NCBI GenBank assembly: GCA_913776675.1
Contig: CAJYRE010000112.1
Coordinates: forward strand, 1-10,950
DNA length: 10,950 nt
Direction of reading: 5' to 3'
From: Rhizobiaceae bacterium
Lineage (GTDB): Bacteria; Pseudomonadota; Alphaproteobacteria; Rhizobiales; Rhizobiaceae
The position numbers were made by a program, and so were the translations under genes. The notes beneath the pieces were generated by a model. The model was not told the origin of the DNA, made no database searches, and was given only the letters and a program-made list of their open reading frames with translations. Below are positions 1 through 6,963 of the stretch, piece by piece; position 1 is the stretch's first letter, and every line of letters begins with the position of its first letter.

Positions 1-604
1 GGCCAGTGATCCTGCTTTGCTGGATAAGCTGGCAGATGCCGATCTGGCCGTGGTGGTTGATCCGATTGACGGCACGTTCAATTTTGCTGCTGGCTTGCCG
101 CTGTTTGGCGTCATGCTGAGCGTTGTCCATAAAGGCGAGACCATTGCCGGGTTGATCTATGATCCCATGGGCAATGATTGGGCCATCGCGGAAAAGGGCA
201 GCGGCTCCTGGTTGTGCAAACCGGATGGCAATCAGGAAAAGATGGAGATGGTTTCTGCCCCATCACTGTCACAGATGATTGGAATTGCCAATACGGGTTT
301 CTTTGATATGGAAACGCGCCGCAAGATCTTGCACAATCTTGCAGAAGTGCGGATTTTCACCAGCTATCGCTGTGCAGCGCACGAATATCGTATTCTCTCG
401 CAGGGGCACATGCATTTTGCCATGTATAACAAACTGATGCCTTGGGATCATCTGGCTGGTACCTTGATGATTCAGGAAGCGGGCGGGCATGTGGCTCGGT
501 TTGATGGCTCAGCCTATTTGCCATCTCACACAACGGGTGGCTTGCTGATTGCGCCCGATGAAGAAACCTGGCTGGAACTGAAACAGAAGGTTTTTACGCT
601 ATAA
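1..604 (+). CDS. Inositol monophosphatase family protein, 3' part
   Basis: This is the C-terminal part of a Mg2+-dependent phosphatase of the inositol monophosphatase/FIG superfamily; the frame is open from base 2 and the gene starts before the window. The metal-binding motif D-P-I-D-G-T-F-N-F is encoded from base 59, and the second family motif P-W-D-x-x-A-G (here PWDHLAG) at about 440-460. About 200 residues are visible, against 260-280 for a full family member, so roughly the first 65-80 residues, including the Glu-Glu metal site, lie outside. Members of the family act on inositol phosphate, histidinol phosphate, PAP or fructose bisphosphate in the cytoplasm; the visible part does not decide between them. 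A TTG at 17 lies in frame but is internal. The stop at 602-604 is followed by a hairpin and a RIME-like repeat, and the next gene is convergent. Confidence 0.9.
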   Translation, partial: ASDPALLDKLADADLAVVVDPIDGTFNFAAGLPLFGVMLSVVHKGETIAGLIYDPMGNDWAIAEKGSGSWLCKPDGNQEKMEMVSAPSLSQMIGIANTGFFDMETRRKILHNLAEVRIFTSYRCAAHEYRILSQGHMHFAMYNKLMPWDHLAGTLMIQEAGGHVARFDGSAYLPSHTTGGLLIAPDEETWLELKQKVFTL

Positions 605-619
605 AGTGCCTGTGAAATG

Positions 620-650
620 TGCCGTATAGCTCACAGCCATACGGCAAATT
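620..650 (+). terminator. Hairpin after the phosphatase gene, possible terminator
   Basis: The arms TGCCGTAT (620-627) and ATACGGCA (639-646) form a perfect 8-bp inverted repeat, 15 bases after the stop codon, followed by AATTT. The weak T-run makes it a plausible but not classical intrinsic terminator. Confidence 0.45.
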
Positions 651-661
651 TAAAATAGGAG

Positions 662-757
662 TAGAGCATTTCCAGGAAAAGTGTGCAGCGGTTTTCCGTC
701 CGGAAATGCTTAAAAACAAAGAGTTAGAGCGTTTTACGGATACAGTGAAACGCTCTA
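662..757 (+). repeat. RIME-like two-palindrome intergenic repeat, copy A
   Basis: This is a 96-bp element made of two hairpins. Hairpin 1 has outer arms AGCATTTCC (665-673) and GGAAATGCT (702-710), with an inner GGAAAA (675-680)/TTTTCC (692-697) pair. A linker with AAAACAAAGA follows. Hairpin 2 has the perfect 10-bp arms TAGAGCGTTT (725-734) and AAACGCTCTA (748-757). The architecture and the GGAAAAGTG...CGGTTTTCC core match copy B at 9238-9340 in the opposite orientation, and resemble the RIME/Bru-RS type repeats of Rhizobiales. It lies between two convergent genes and may help to terminate both transcripts. Confidence 0.8.
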
Positions 758-765
758 AAACATCA

Positions 766-1293
766 TTATGCGGTGCGTAATCTTGGATCTGCATTGTCGG
801 CATTCTTGAATTTCTTCAGTCTGGAATCGTAATTTTTTTTGACATACAGGGCATATTCATAGGTATTTCGAGGTGTCCAAATCCCTCCAAACATCCGCAA
901 ATTGGCAAAATCGGCCAATTTGGCACTCATGGGATAGCCGGTGCCGATATCAAGCAGATATTTGACTGTCCACGCGCAGTTTTTACGGGCTGCATTGTAT
1001 CTGGGGCCATTTTTGAGAATATTCTGCCACTCACGGCGCATGGCTTGTTCATCAAGACCAGAAATCGATACAGTTCCTGTTGGCGATCCTTCGTCTTCGA
1101 GGTCTTTCTTAAGCGAATGAGGAACCATTGGGTCGGTCACCCAGGTTGTGGGATCGGTTATCTTCGCATCACTTGGCCCCGGCCACCAGCTCACATAGGT
1201 ATCCAGCCCGGAAGATTGCCCAACGCCAATTCGCAGAGCTGCATGACTGACACTTTTTGGAATATTCAATTGCCAGAAATAAACGGTGATCAT
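766..1293 (-). CDS. Hypothetical protein, possible permuted papain-like (NlpC/P60-related) hydrolase
   Basis: This is a 175-residue protein without signal peptide or membrane segment. The start is ATG at 1293 because GAGGA lies 8 bases upstream; a longer reading from 1332 has no ribosome binding site. Three features recall circularly permuted papain-like hydrolases: an early His (SHAALRIG, H17), the aromatic strand Y-V-S-W-W-P (33-38), and a later Asn-Cys at the head of a helix (KNCAWTVKYLL, C106). In such folds His precedes Cys and the two form the catalytic pair. This assignment comes from motif pattern only. Members include peptidases, acyltransferases and secreted toxins; nothing here tells which. 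The gene is visibly more AT-rich than its neighbours (runs of A/T at 829-840 and around the start), which hints at transfer. It stands alone, convergent with the phosphatase gene. Confidence 0.6.
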   Translation of the reverse strand: MITVYFWQLNIPKSVSHAALRIGVGQSSGLDTYVSWWPGPSDAKITDPTTWVTDPMVPHSLKKDLEDEGSPTGTVSISGLDEQAMRREWQNILKNGPRYNAARKNCAWTVKYLLDIGTGYPMSAKLADFANLRMFGGIWTPRNTYEYALYVKKNYDSRLKKFKNADNADPRLRTA

Positions 1294-1434
1294 CACTTTA
1301 TTCCTCAATTTTTTGATAGGAGCAAAAAGCAATAAATATTTTGGCGATTCTGTGGCAAAGACTGCGTGCTAGACTTATCGCACTGATCGAAAATGATAAT
1401 TTTTACATTGAATTTCAAATATATAACGGCATGT

Positions 1435-1466
1435 CGCGCGCCCCTGTGAGAGGTTTGGGGCGCGCG
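1435..1466. repeat. Strong GC hairpin downstream of the MFS gene
   Basis: The arms CGCGCGCCCC (1435-1444) and GGGGCGCGCG (1457-1466) are a perfect 10-bp inverted repeat with a 12-base loop. It lies 44 bases past the exporter stop codon. Neither side has a T-run, so if it terminates transcription it does so without a typical U tract. Confidence 0.5.
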
Positions 1467-1509
1467 GTAGGGTTATCTATCAGGTCACGTTTCCGGTGCT
1501 GATTGCGTT

Positions 1510-2757
1510 TTATACTTTCGGATTTTGGGCGTGGAAAAGTTTGCCTTTTTCAGCGATCAACACAAACACGAGACCGATGACACCGAGAGCGAAATACCCG
1601 ATCACCAGCGGGCGGGCGGTGCCATCAAAAGCCTGACCGATGACGGCACCAATCAGCGAACCGCCCACGGTGGAGATAAAGCCCAGCACGGAGGATGCTG
1701 TCCCCGCGACGTGCCCCAGAGGTTCGATGGCCAGAGTTTGGAAGTTGCCGCCGATCCAGCCAAACTGGAACATGGAAAGCGAGAAAAATCCCATGAACAC
1801 AAAGAAGGGTAAGGGTTGCGGGCCGTAGGTTTCGGCAAGCAACCACAATCCATTGATGGTTATGAAGCCAAACAGCGAACCATGAGACAGGCGGCGCATA
1901 CCAAGGCGACCGACCAGTTTGGAATTCAGGAAGGATGACAGCGACATGAAAATCGCCACACCTGCGAATGCGACCGGAAACCATTCTCCAAGATGATAAA
2001 TGCCCATGTAAATCTGTTGGGCAGAATTGATAAAGCCGAAAAGTGATCCAAACACGAAGGTGCTGGACAGCGTATAGAACAAGGCGATGCGATTGCTCAG
2101 CACAATCTTGAAGCCCTGAAGAATAACAGCGGGGGTAAACTCCCGGCGGTTTTCATGGGCCAGCGTTTCCGGCAGACGTTTGTACGTCCAGAGACCAATC
2201 AGGGATGCACCAACGGCAATAAACAGAAAAATCAGATGCCAATTGCCAAACAGCATGATGAGCTGCCCAGTGCCGGGTGCCACAATGGGGATGATCATGA
2301 ACACCATCATGATCAGCGACATGACTTCGGCCATTTGCCGACCGCCGTAAATGTCACGCACGATGGAAATGGTGATGACGCGCGTACCAGCCGATCCAGC
2401 CCCCTGAATGAAGCGCAGAATCAGCAAGCCAGCAAAGCTGGGAGCAACAATAATGGCAAGGGCCGCCAGAATATAAATGACCAGACCAGCCAGCAAAGGT
2501 GTGCGCCGACCAAAGCGGTCCGACAGGGGGCCATAAACCAGTTGCGCGCAGCCAAAGCCCACAAGATAGGCAGTGACCACATATTGGCGATGATTTTCAT
2601 TGGCAACATTCAACGCAGAGCCGATTTGTTGCAAGGCGGGCAGCATAATGTCGATGGCCAGAGCATTTGTTGCCATCAATGCAGCGCACAAGAATACGAA
2701 CTCCAGCTTGCTCGTGCCTTTGAGGCCGGCTGGCGTGGAACGGTGGGAATCCGTCAT
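1510..2757 (-). CDS. MFS multidrug exporter, Bcr/CflA family
   Basis: This 415-residue inner-membrane protein has about 12 hydrophobic segments and the length usual for Bcr/CflA drug:proton antiporters. After a short polar N-terminus (1-17), TM1 ends in I-D-I-M-L-P-A-L (35-42), the D-x-x-L-P-A pattern of this subfamily. MFS motif A, GPLSDRFGRR, is at 76-85. TM4 carries R-F-I-Q-G-A-G (115-121), and a motif-C-like P-I-V-A-P-G-T-G is at 157-164. Family members export drugs such as bicyclomycin or chloramphenicol, or small metabolites; the substrate here is not evident. The start ATG at 2757 has AGGA 7 bases upstream. It runs in the same direction as grxD, 118 bases away, but a GC hairpin lies between them, so it is probably a separate transcript. 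Confidence 0.92.
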   Translation of the reverse strand: MTDSHRSTPAGLKGTSKLEFVFLCAALMATNALAIDIMLPALQQIGSALNVANENHRQYVVTAYLVGFGCAQLVYGPLSDRFGRRTPLLAGLVIYILAALAIIVAPSFAGLLILRFIQGAGSAGTRVITISIVRDIYGGRQMAEVMSLIMMVFMIIPIVAPGTGQLIMLFGNWHLIFLFIAVGASLIGLWTYKRLPETLAHENRREFTPAVILQGFKIVLSNRIALFYTLSSTFVFGSLFGFINSAQQIYMGIYHLGEWFPVAFAGVAIFMSLSSFLNSKLVGRLGMRRLSHGSLFGFITINGLWLLAETYGPQPLPFFVFMGFFSLSMFQFGWIGGNFQTLAIEPLGHVAGTASSVLGFISTVGGSLIGAVIGQAFDGTARPLVIGYFALGVIGLVFVLIAEKGKLFHAQNPKV

Positions 2758-2780
2758 GAAAGAGTCCTAAACAGCGGAAA

Positions 2781-2801
2781 GGCGCCGCATTAAGCGACGC
2801 C
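2781..2801 (-). terminator. GC hairpin between grxD and the exporter gene
   Basis: Read on the minus strand, GGCGTCGC, loop TTAAT and GCGGCGCC form an 8-bp stem with one G-U pair, followed by TTTCC. It fits a short intrinsic terminator for grxD. It also lies only 23 bases before the exporter start codon, so an attenuator role is possible. Confidence 0.45.
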
Positions 2802-2875
2802 TTGATAGCGAAGTTACTTTTAAACAATAACGATCCTCACCCTGATTAACAACAGGGTTGTGGTCAAATTACAGC

Positions 2876-3211
2876 TTATGCGGCACCGCGAACGGCAATA
2901 CCCTTTTCCTGCATATGCTGCTGAAGCTCGCCTGCCTGGAACATTTCGCGCACAATATCACAGCCGCCAATGAATTCGCCCTTCACGTAAAGCTGCGGAA
3001 TTGTTGGCCAATTGGAATAGGCTTTGATACCTTCCCGAATTTCCTGATCAGCGAGAACATTGATGCCCTTATAGTCCAGGCCAAGGTAGTCAAGAATCTG
3101 AACAACCTGTCCGGAAAAACCTCACTGAGGAAACTGTGGCGTGCCCTTCATGAACAGCACCACGTCATTGCTCTTCACTTCATTGTCGATGAATTCATTC
3201 ACACCGCTCAT
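2876..3211 (-). CDS. grxD: Monothiol glutaredoxin (Grx4/CGFS type) with in-frame TGA at the catalytic Cys; candidate selenoprotein
   Basis: This gene encodes a CGFS-class glutaredoxin of 111 codons, close to the 110-115 usual for the family. These proteins bind a [2Fe-2S] cluster through their active-site Cys and glutathione, and pair with BolA in cytoplasmic Fe-S delivery and iron sensing. The frame reads [12 protein letters not shown], then [13 protein letters not shown], then TGA, then G-F-S-G-Q-V-V. TGA is codon 30 (3124-3122), exactly the position of the CGFS Cys (Cys30 in E. coli Grx4). After it come the family's [11 protein letters not shown] (glutathione-binding TIP loop) and F-I-G-G-C-D-I-V, with the second Cys coded TGT, up to TAA at 2878-2876. 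ATG at 3211 has AAGGA 7 bases upstream. There is no frame shift, and no good restart after the TGA. Read literally, only a 29-residue peptide is made; read with selenocysteine, a full UGFS protein. A sequencing error or new nonsense mutation is not excluded. Confidence 0.9.
3076..3114 (-). promoter_or_regulatory. Weak SECIS-like fold just after the TGA
   Basis: In the mRNA, CCGG-A-C-A-GGU (3114-3105) can pair with ACC-U-U-G-G-C-CUGG (3087-3076), with one G-U pair, one mismatch and two bulges. GUUCAG (3103-3098) can pair imperfectly with CUUGAC (3094-3089) at the tip. The tip lies about two dozen bases after the TGA, within the spacing known for bacterial SECIS elements. The stem is irregular and the small loop lacks an obvious leading G, so this is only a candidate. 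Confidence 0.2.
3122..3124 (-). other. In-frame TGA codon, possible selenocysteine (Sec) site
   Basis: On the minus strand the codons are TTT CCT CAG TGA GGT TTT TCC, giving F-P-Q-stop-G-F-S. One base separates TGA from either Cys codon (TGC, TGT). The exact match to the catalytic thiol is the classic signature of Sec/Cys exchange. The exchange itself is inferred. Confidence 0.6.
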
Positions 3212-3293
3212 GGATTTGTCCTTTCACATGCGGGTCAAAGCCGCAGTTTGATGATGTTTATATAAGCATTGGTCGCCAGCCATGCAAAACCGC

Positions 3294-3319
3294 AAAGGTT
3301 GATTTTTCAATCAACCTTT
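3294..3319 (-). terminator. Hairpin at the end of the purL-bolA-small ORF group
   Basis: AAAGGTTGAT (3294-3303) and ATCAACCTTT (3310-3319) are a perfect 10-bp inverted repeat with a 6-base loop. On the minus strand it overlaps the stop codon of the small basic ORF and continues into TTTGCGGTTTTGC. It is a likely intrinsic terminator or processing hairpin, ahead of grxD's own ribosome binding site. Confidence 0.6.
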
Positions 3320-3511
3320 GGTGCGGGTTCTGCGCCGTGCCTGTCTTGCGGTTTTGCTCCGGTGGACGGGTTTGGCAATTTCCGTTGCTTTTTCAGTCTG
3401 CGGATTTTTGGCCCGTTGCAGACGCTTTTCCTTGAATTCTTGTCTGTCCGCCATCTCGCCCCTGATGGAGGTGAGCAGGGATTTGATGAAAGAAGAGATG
3501 GGGTTGCTCAT
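3311..3511 (-). CDS. Small basic hypothetical protein between bolA and grxD
   Basis: This 66-residue protein has a short hydrophobic start (MSNPISSFIKSLL), a K/R/E/Q-rich middle, and a strongly basic tail (A-R-Q-A-R-R-R-T-R-T-K-G). I do not recognise a family. It begins 17 bases after the bolA stop, has G/C-rich third codon positions like its neighbours, and its stop lies inside a hairpin that looks like the end of the transcript; these points support a real, co-transcribed gene. Against it, no good Shine-Dalgarno sequence precedes ATG 3511. An internal Met (M-A-D-R-Q-E-F) with a GGGGCGAG sequence ahead is an alternative start, giving about 47 residues. The basic tail would suit nucleic-acid or ribosome binding, but that is speculation. 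Confidence 0.55.
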   Translation of the reverse strand: MSNPISSFIKSLLTSIRGEMADRQEFKEKRLQRAKNPQTEKATEIAKPVHRSKTARQARRRTRTKG

Positions 3512-3528
3512 GGCTTTGGGGTTCTATC

Positions 3529-3765
3529 TCAGGCTTCGGGAATGGAGGTCTGCAAGGCCAGAGCATGCAACACGCCGCCCATATTGCCTTTCAGGGCATC
3601 ATAAACCATCTGGTGTTGCTGAACGCGGGTTTTTCCACGAAAGGCTTCTGCCACCACCTCTGCGGCATAGTGATCGCCATCTCCTGCCAGATCGCGGATC
3701 ACGACCTTTGCGCCGGGAATGCCAGCCTTGATCATGTCTTCAATGTCGCCGGGTTTCATCGCCAT
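3529..3765 (-). CDS. bolA: BolA family protein
   Basis: This is a 78-residue single-domain BolA protein, the usual length for the short BolA/YrbA type. Family marks are the G-D-G-D-H-Y-A-A-E-V-V strand (28-38), the F-R-G-K-T-R-V-Q-Q-H-Q-M-V-Y segment (42-55) with the conserved His51 that ligates the [2Fe-2S] cluster in BolA-glutaredoxin complexes, and a C-terminal helix with L-H-A-L-A-L. It acts in the cytoplasm with a monothiol glutaredoxin as cluster carrier or iron-status sensor. ATG 3765 follows AGGGAG by 8 bases and the purL stop by 20, so it is probably co-transcribed with purL. The partner glutaredoxin is encoded just downstream, which supports a joint function and makes the TGA in that gene's cluster-ligand codon more notable. 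Confidence 0.95.
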   Translation of the reverse strand: MAMKPGDIEDMIKAGIPGAKVVIRDLAGDGDHYAAEVVAEAFRGKTRVQQHQMVYDALKGNMGGVLHALALQTSIPEA

Positions 3766-3785
3766 GGTTTTGCTCCCTCTTGTTG

Positions 3786-6023
3786 TTATTCTGCGGCAGC
3801 AAGGCTGGGTGCCTTGCCATCCATGAATTCAGGGAACCACGATTCATGGGCCTTGTGCAATTCGTCAACTGTGATTGTACACACATCGGCAATTGCCAGC
3901 GCATCCCCCCCGACTTTACCGAGACGGCGGAATGGAATGCCGGAGCCTTCCGCATTGGCACAGACGAAATTGGCCAGATCAGCAGGCACGGTGATCACAT
4001 AGCGCGCCTGATCTTCGCCAAACAGAAGTGCGTGGTTCAAGCCTTTGCATTCTGCCAGATTGATGTTCAGGCCCTTGCCGGAAGCAATGGCCATTTCGCT
4101 CAGCGCCAAGGCCAGACCGCCCGACGAAATGTCATGGCAGGCCGTGACCTGACCGTTGCGGATGGCAGAGCGCACAAAATCACCATTGCGACGCTCGGCA
4201 TGAAGATCAACCTCCGGTGCCGGACCATCGGTGCGCCCAAGCAGATCGCGCATGTAAATTGAACTGCCCAGATGCGAACCATCGGTGCCGATCAAAACAA
4301 CGTGATCGCCATCCTTGGCGGCACCAATGCGGGCCATATGCTTCCAATCCGGCAGCAGGCCAACACCGGCAATGGTGGGCGTTGGCAGAATGGCGACGCC
4401 ATTGGTTTCATTATAGAGCGACACATTGCCCGAAACGATCGGGAAATCCAGCGCACGGCAGGCTTCGCCAATGCCCTTGATGGCCTGTACCAACTGGCCC
4501 ATGATTTCGGGCTTTTCAGGATTGCCGAAATTCAGATTGTCCGTGGCCGCCAAAGGTTCTGCACCCGTTGCGGTGATGTTGCGCCAGCATTCGGCAACCG
4601 CCTGCTTGCCACCCTCAAACGGATCGGCCTCTACATAGCGCGGGGTCACGTCCGAAGAGAAAGCCAGTGCCTTGGTGGGATGATTCTCCACCCGCACCAC
4701 ACCGGCATCACCGCCGGGAAGTTGCAGTGAATTGCCCTGGATCAGCGTATCATATTGCTCGTAAACCCAGCGGCGGCTGGACTGATTGGCCGAGCCCACA
4801 AGCGAGAGAATCGCTGCACGGTAATCGGCTGGCTCCTCTACCAGATTGGCTGGCAGCGGGCTGCGCTTGTCGGCATCCCGCCATGGACGGTCATATTCAG
4901 GAGCCTGATCGCCCAGTTCCTTGATGGGCAGGTTGGCCACTTCTTCACCCTGATGCAGAATGCGGAAGCGCAGGTCATCGGTGGTTTTGCCGACAATGGC
5001 AAAATCCAGACCCCATTTAACGAAGATAGCCTTGGCCACATCTTCCTTGGAGGGTTCCAGCACCATCAACATGCGCTCCTGGCTTTCCGAGAGCATCATT
5101 TCATAGGCGGTCATGTTTTCTTCGCGCACAGGCACGGTGTCGAGATCAAGTTCAATGCCCAGATCGCCCTTGGCACCCATTTCGACCGCCGAGCAGGTCA
5201 GGCCAGCAGCGCCCATATCCTGAATGGCAATAACAGCGCCGGTCTTCATCAGTTCCAGACAGGCTTCCAGCAGGCATTTTTCGGTGAAGGGGTCGCCGAC
5301 CTGCACAGTCGGGCGCTTTTCCTCAATTGATTCGTCAAATTCTGCCGATGCCATCGTTGCACCACCCACGCCATCACGGCCGGTCTTGGCACCGAGATAA
5401 ACAACAGGAAGGCCAACGCCCTTGGCTTCGGACAGGAAAATGGCATCAGACTTGGCAAGGCCTGCGGCAAAGGCATTGACGAGGATATTGCCGTTATAGC
5501 GCTCATCAAACTCGACTTCGCCGCCCACTGTGGGAACGCCAAAAGCATTGCCGTAACCGCCAACACCTGCCACGACGCCAGAAACCAGGTGCCGGGTTTT
5601 CGGATGATCCGGCGCGCCAAAGCGCAGCGCATTCATGGCCGCAATTGGCCGGGCACCCATGGTGAACACGTCACGCAAAATACCGCCAACACCTGTGGCT
5701 GCACCCTGATAAGGCTCGATATAAGATGGGTGATTGTGGCTTTCCATTTTGAAAACAACGCAATCGCCATCATCAATATCCACAACACCGGCGTTTTCAC
5801 CGGGGCCCTGAATCACGCGCGGGCCGGTGGTGGGAAGGGTGCGCAGCCAGCGTTTGGAGGATTTGTACGAGCAATGCTCATTCCACATGGCCGAGAAAAT
5901 ACCAAGCTCGGTAAAGGTCGGCTCCCGTCCGATCAGTTGCAGGATCCGGTCATATTCCTCAGGTTTCAGGCCATGGGAGGCGACCAGTTCCGGGGTGATC
6001 TGGATTGCATTCGGGATCGTCAT
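3786..6023 (-). CDS. purL: Phosphoribosylformylglycinamidine synthase subunit PurL
   Basis: This is the 745-residue small-type PurL, the ATP-dependent subunit that, with PurQ (glutaminase) and PurS, turns FGAR and glutamine into FGAM in step four of purine synthesis. The catalytic motif N-E-H-C-S-Y-K is at 48-54 (His50). The ATP/substrate motif [17 protein letters not shown] is near 95-111, and I-Q-D-M-G-A-A-G-L is in the first AIRS-like half. The second half repeats the AIRS fold ([11 protein letters not shown], and [11 protein letters not shown]). There is no PurQ domain, as expected for this class. GAGAG lies 5 bases before ATG 6023. purS and purQ are not next to it: the upstream gene is divergent. 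Downstream, bolA follows after 20 bases. Confidence 0.98.
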   Translation of the reverse strand: MTIPNAIQITPELVASHGLKPEEYDRILQLIGREPTFTELGIFSAMWNEHCSYKSSKRWLRTLPTTGPRVIQGPGENAGVVDIDDGDCVVFKMESHNHPSYIEPYQGAATGVGGILRDVFTMGARPIAAMNALRFGAPDHPKTRHLVSGVVAGVGGYGNAFGVPTVGGEVEFDERYNGNILVNAFAAGLAKSDAIFLSEAKGVGLPVVYLGAKTGRDGVGGATMASAEFDESIEEKRPTVQVGDPFTEKCLLEACLELMKTGAVIAIQDMGAAGLTCSAVEMGAKGDLGIELDLDTVPVREENMTAYEMMLSESQERMLMVLEPSKEDVAKAIFVKWGLDFAIVGKTTDDLRFRILHQGEEVANLPIKELGDQAPEYDRPWRDADKRSPLPANLVEEPADYRAAILSLVGSANQSSRRWVYEQYDTLIQGNSLQLPGGDAGVVRVENHPTKALAFSSDVTPRYVEADPFEGGKQAVAECWRNITATGAEPLAATDNLNFGNPEKPEIMGQLVQAIKGIGEACRALDFPIVSGNVSLYNETNGVAILPTPTIAGVGLLPDWKHMARIGAAKDGDHVVLIGTDGSHLGSSIYMRDLLGRTDGPAPEVDLHAERRNGDFVRSAIRNGQVTACHDISSGGLALALSEMAIASGKGLNINLAECKGLNHALLFGEDQARYVITVPADLANFVCANAEGSGIPFRRLGKVGGDALAIADVCTITVDELHKAHESWFPEFMDGKAPSLAAAE

Positions 6024-6315
6024 GGTTCTCTCTTCATCCGGCAGTGGAAGTTTTGCGGTCCTTTTATAACAGGCAATTCATTCGCGCGACTGGAAAATAC
6101 GGCATTTGCAAGGTTTGCAGTGAAAATGCTGTTTCTTTGCCACATTGAGATGTTCTTTCAGGTCTGCTAAAGGCGATTTTGATCCGCTCGCACAATCTGT
6201 TTTGGGGATTGCGGATTTCTTTTCACCTTTTCGCCGCGCGCTGCGCTAAACTGCGGTGATGAATGAGTTGGCTCTTGATGAGCCGCTGTAGCAAAGACAT
6301 ACAACAGGTGGCCCT
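6024..6315. other. Divergent intergenic region, purL / J-domain gene
   Basis: These 292 bases should hold the promoters of both divergent genes. A TATAAA-like box is visible on the minus strand near 6063-6068, but I cannot pair it with a clear -35. No RNA gene, riboswitch or repeat was recognised. Confidence 0.4.
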
Positions 6316-6963
6316 GTGATCGATCCCTATTCCATGCTCGGACTTGAGCGCGACGCCGACGAGACGGCCATCAAGGCGGCCTATCGCAAGAAGGCCAAGA
6401 GCGCACACCCCGATGCGGGTGGTGATCCGGATGAGTTTGGTCGTATTTCAACCTCCTATGATCTTTTGAAAGATCCTGTGCGCCGCAAAGTCTATGACGA
6501 CACCGGCTATGACCCGCAGTTGGCCGATGTGGCCGATCTGAAAGGGTTGATGGTGCTGGAAACTCTCGTCAATGACATGATTCTGGACGAGCGTGAGCCG
6601 GGCAGTTTTGATCCTGTTTCGGCCTTACGGCGCAAGTTGACAGACGATATTCTGAAGTCACGCTTCCATATTCTGGAGTTGGAGCGCCATCGAGGCCGCA
6701 TTCGCCAGCATGTTGATCGTCTTGAGCGTCGCCCGGACAAAGATGTTCTCGGTTCCATGCTGCGTGCCCGCACACAATCCATTTCAGATGCCATCAAAGC
6801 TGCCGAGGCGCAAATTGACGCCATCGAGCGTGCCTATTCCATGCTGGAAGGCTATTCCTACGAATTGGAGCCGCTGAAGCCCCGCGTAGAAGACGAAGCG
6901 CTGCCCGAGAGTGGAGCAGATGCTTCTGAAGGGGCAGACAGTATACCCAAGGCAGCAGAATAA
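6316..6963 (+). CDS. J-domain (DnaJ-like) protein
   Basis: This is a 215-residue cytoplasmic protein with an N-terminal J domain (about 3-64). It has D-P-Y-S-M-L-G-L-E, the helix I-K-A-A-Y-R-K-K-A-K, the essential H-P-D at 31-33, and the closing V-Y-D-D-T-G (59-64). J domains stimulate the ATPase of DnaK-type Hsp70s. It lacks the Gly/Phe region, the Cys-rich zinc repeats and the DnaJ C-terminal domain, so it is a type III co-chaperone, not DnaJ itself. Residues about 100-190 are charged and helical and probably form a coiled coil. The last 25 residues are acidic and probably unstructured. No membrane segment is seen. The start GTG 6316 follows AGGTGG by 4 bases. The client is unknown; the gene stands alone, divergent from purL. 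Confidence 0.9.
   Translation: MIDPYSMLGLERDADETAIKAAYRKKAKSAHPDAGGDPDEFGRISTSYDLLKDPVRRKVYDDTGYDPQLADVADLKGLMVLETLVNDMILDEREPGSFDPVSALRRKLTDDILKSRFHILELERHRGRIRQHVDRLERRPDKDVLGSMLRARTQSISDAIKAAEAQIDAIERAYSMLEGYSYELEPLKPRVEDEALPESGADASEGADSIPKAAE

Noticed and set aside
2155..2793. Plus-strand ORF of 212 codons opposite the exporter gene
   Set aside because: It is antisense to a clear MFS gene, with H/Q/N-rich composition typical of a shadow frame.
3100..3140. Frameshift as the cause of the interrupted glutaredoxin
   Set aside because: The frame before and after the TGA is the same and the family alignment has no gap, so no insertion or deletion is needed; only the one codon differs.
2858..3265. 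Plus-strand ORF of 135 codons over the glutaredoxin region
   Set aside because: It is the antisense shadow of grxD. It appears as the longest frame only because the TGA breaks the real gene; its translation has no family features.
4755..5330. Plus-strand ORF of 191 codons opposite purL, and similar ones nearby
   Set aside because: purL is unmistakable on the other strand; these frames are open only because of its codon bias.
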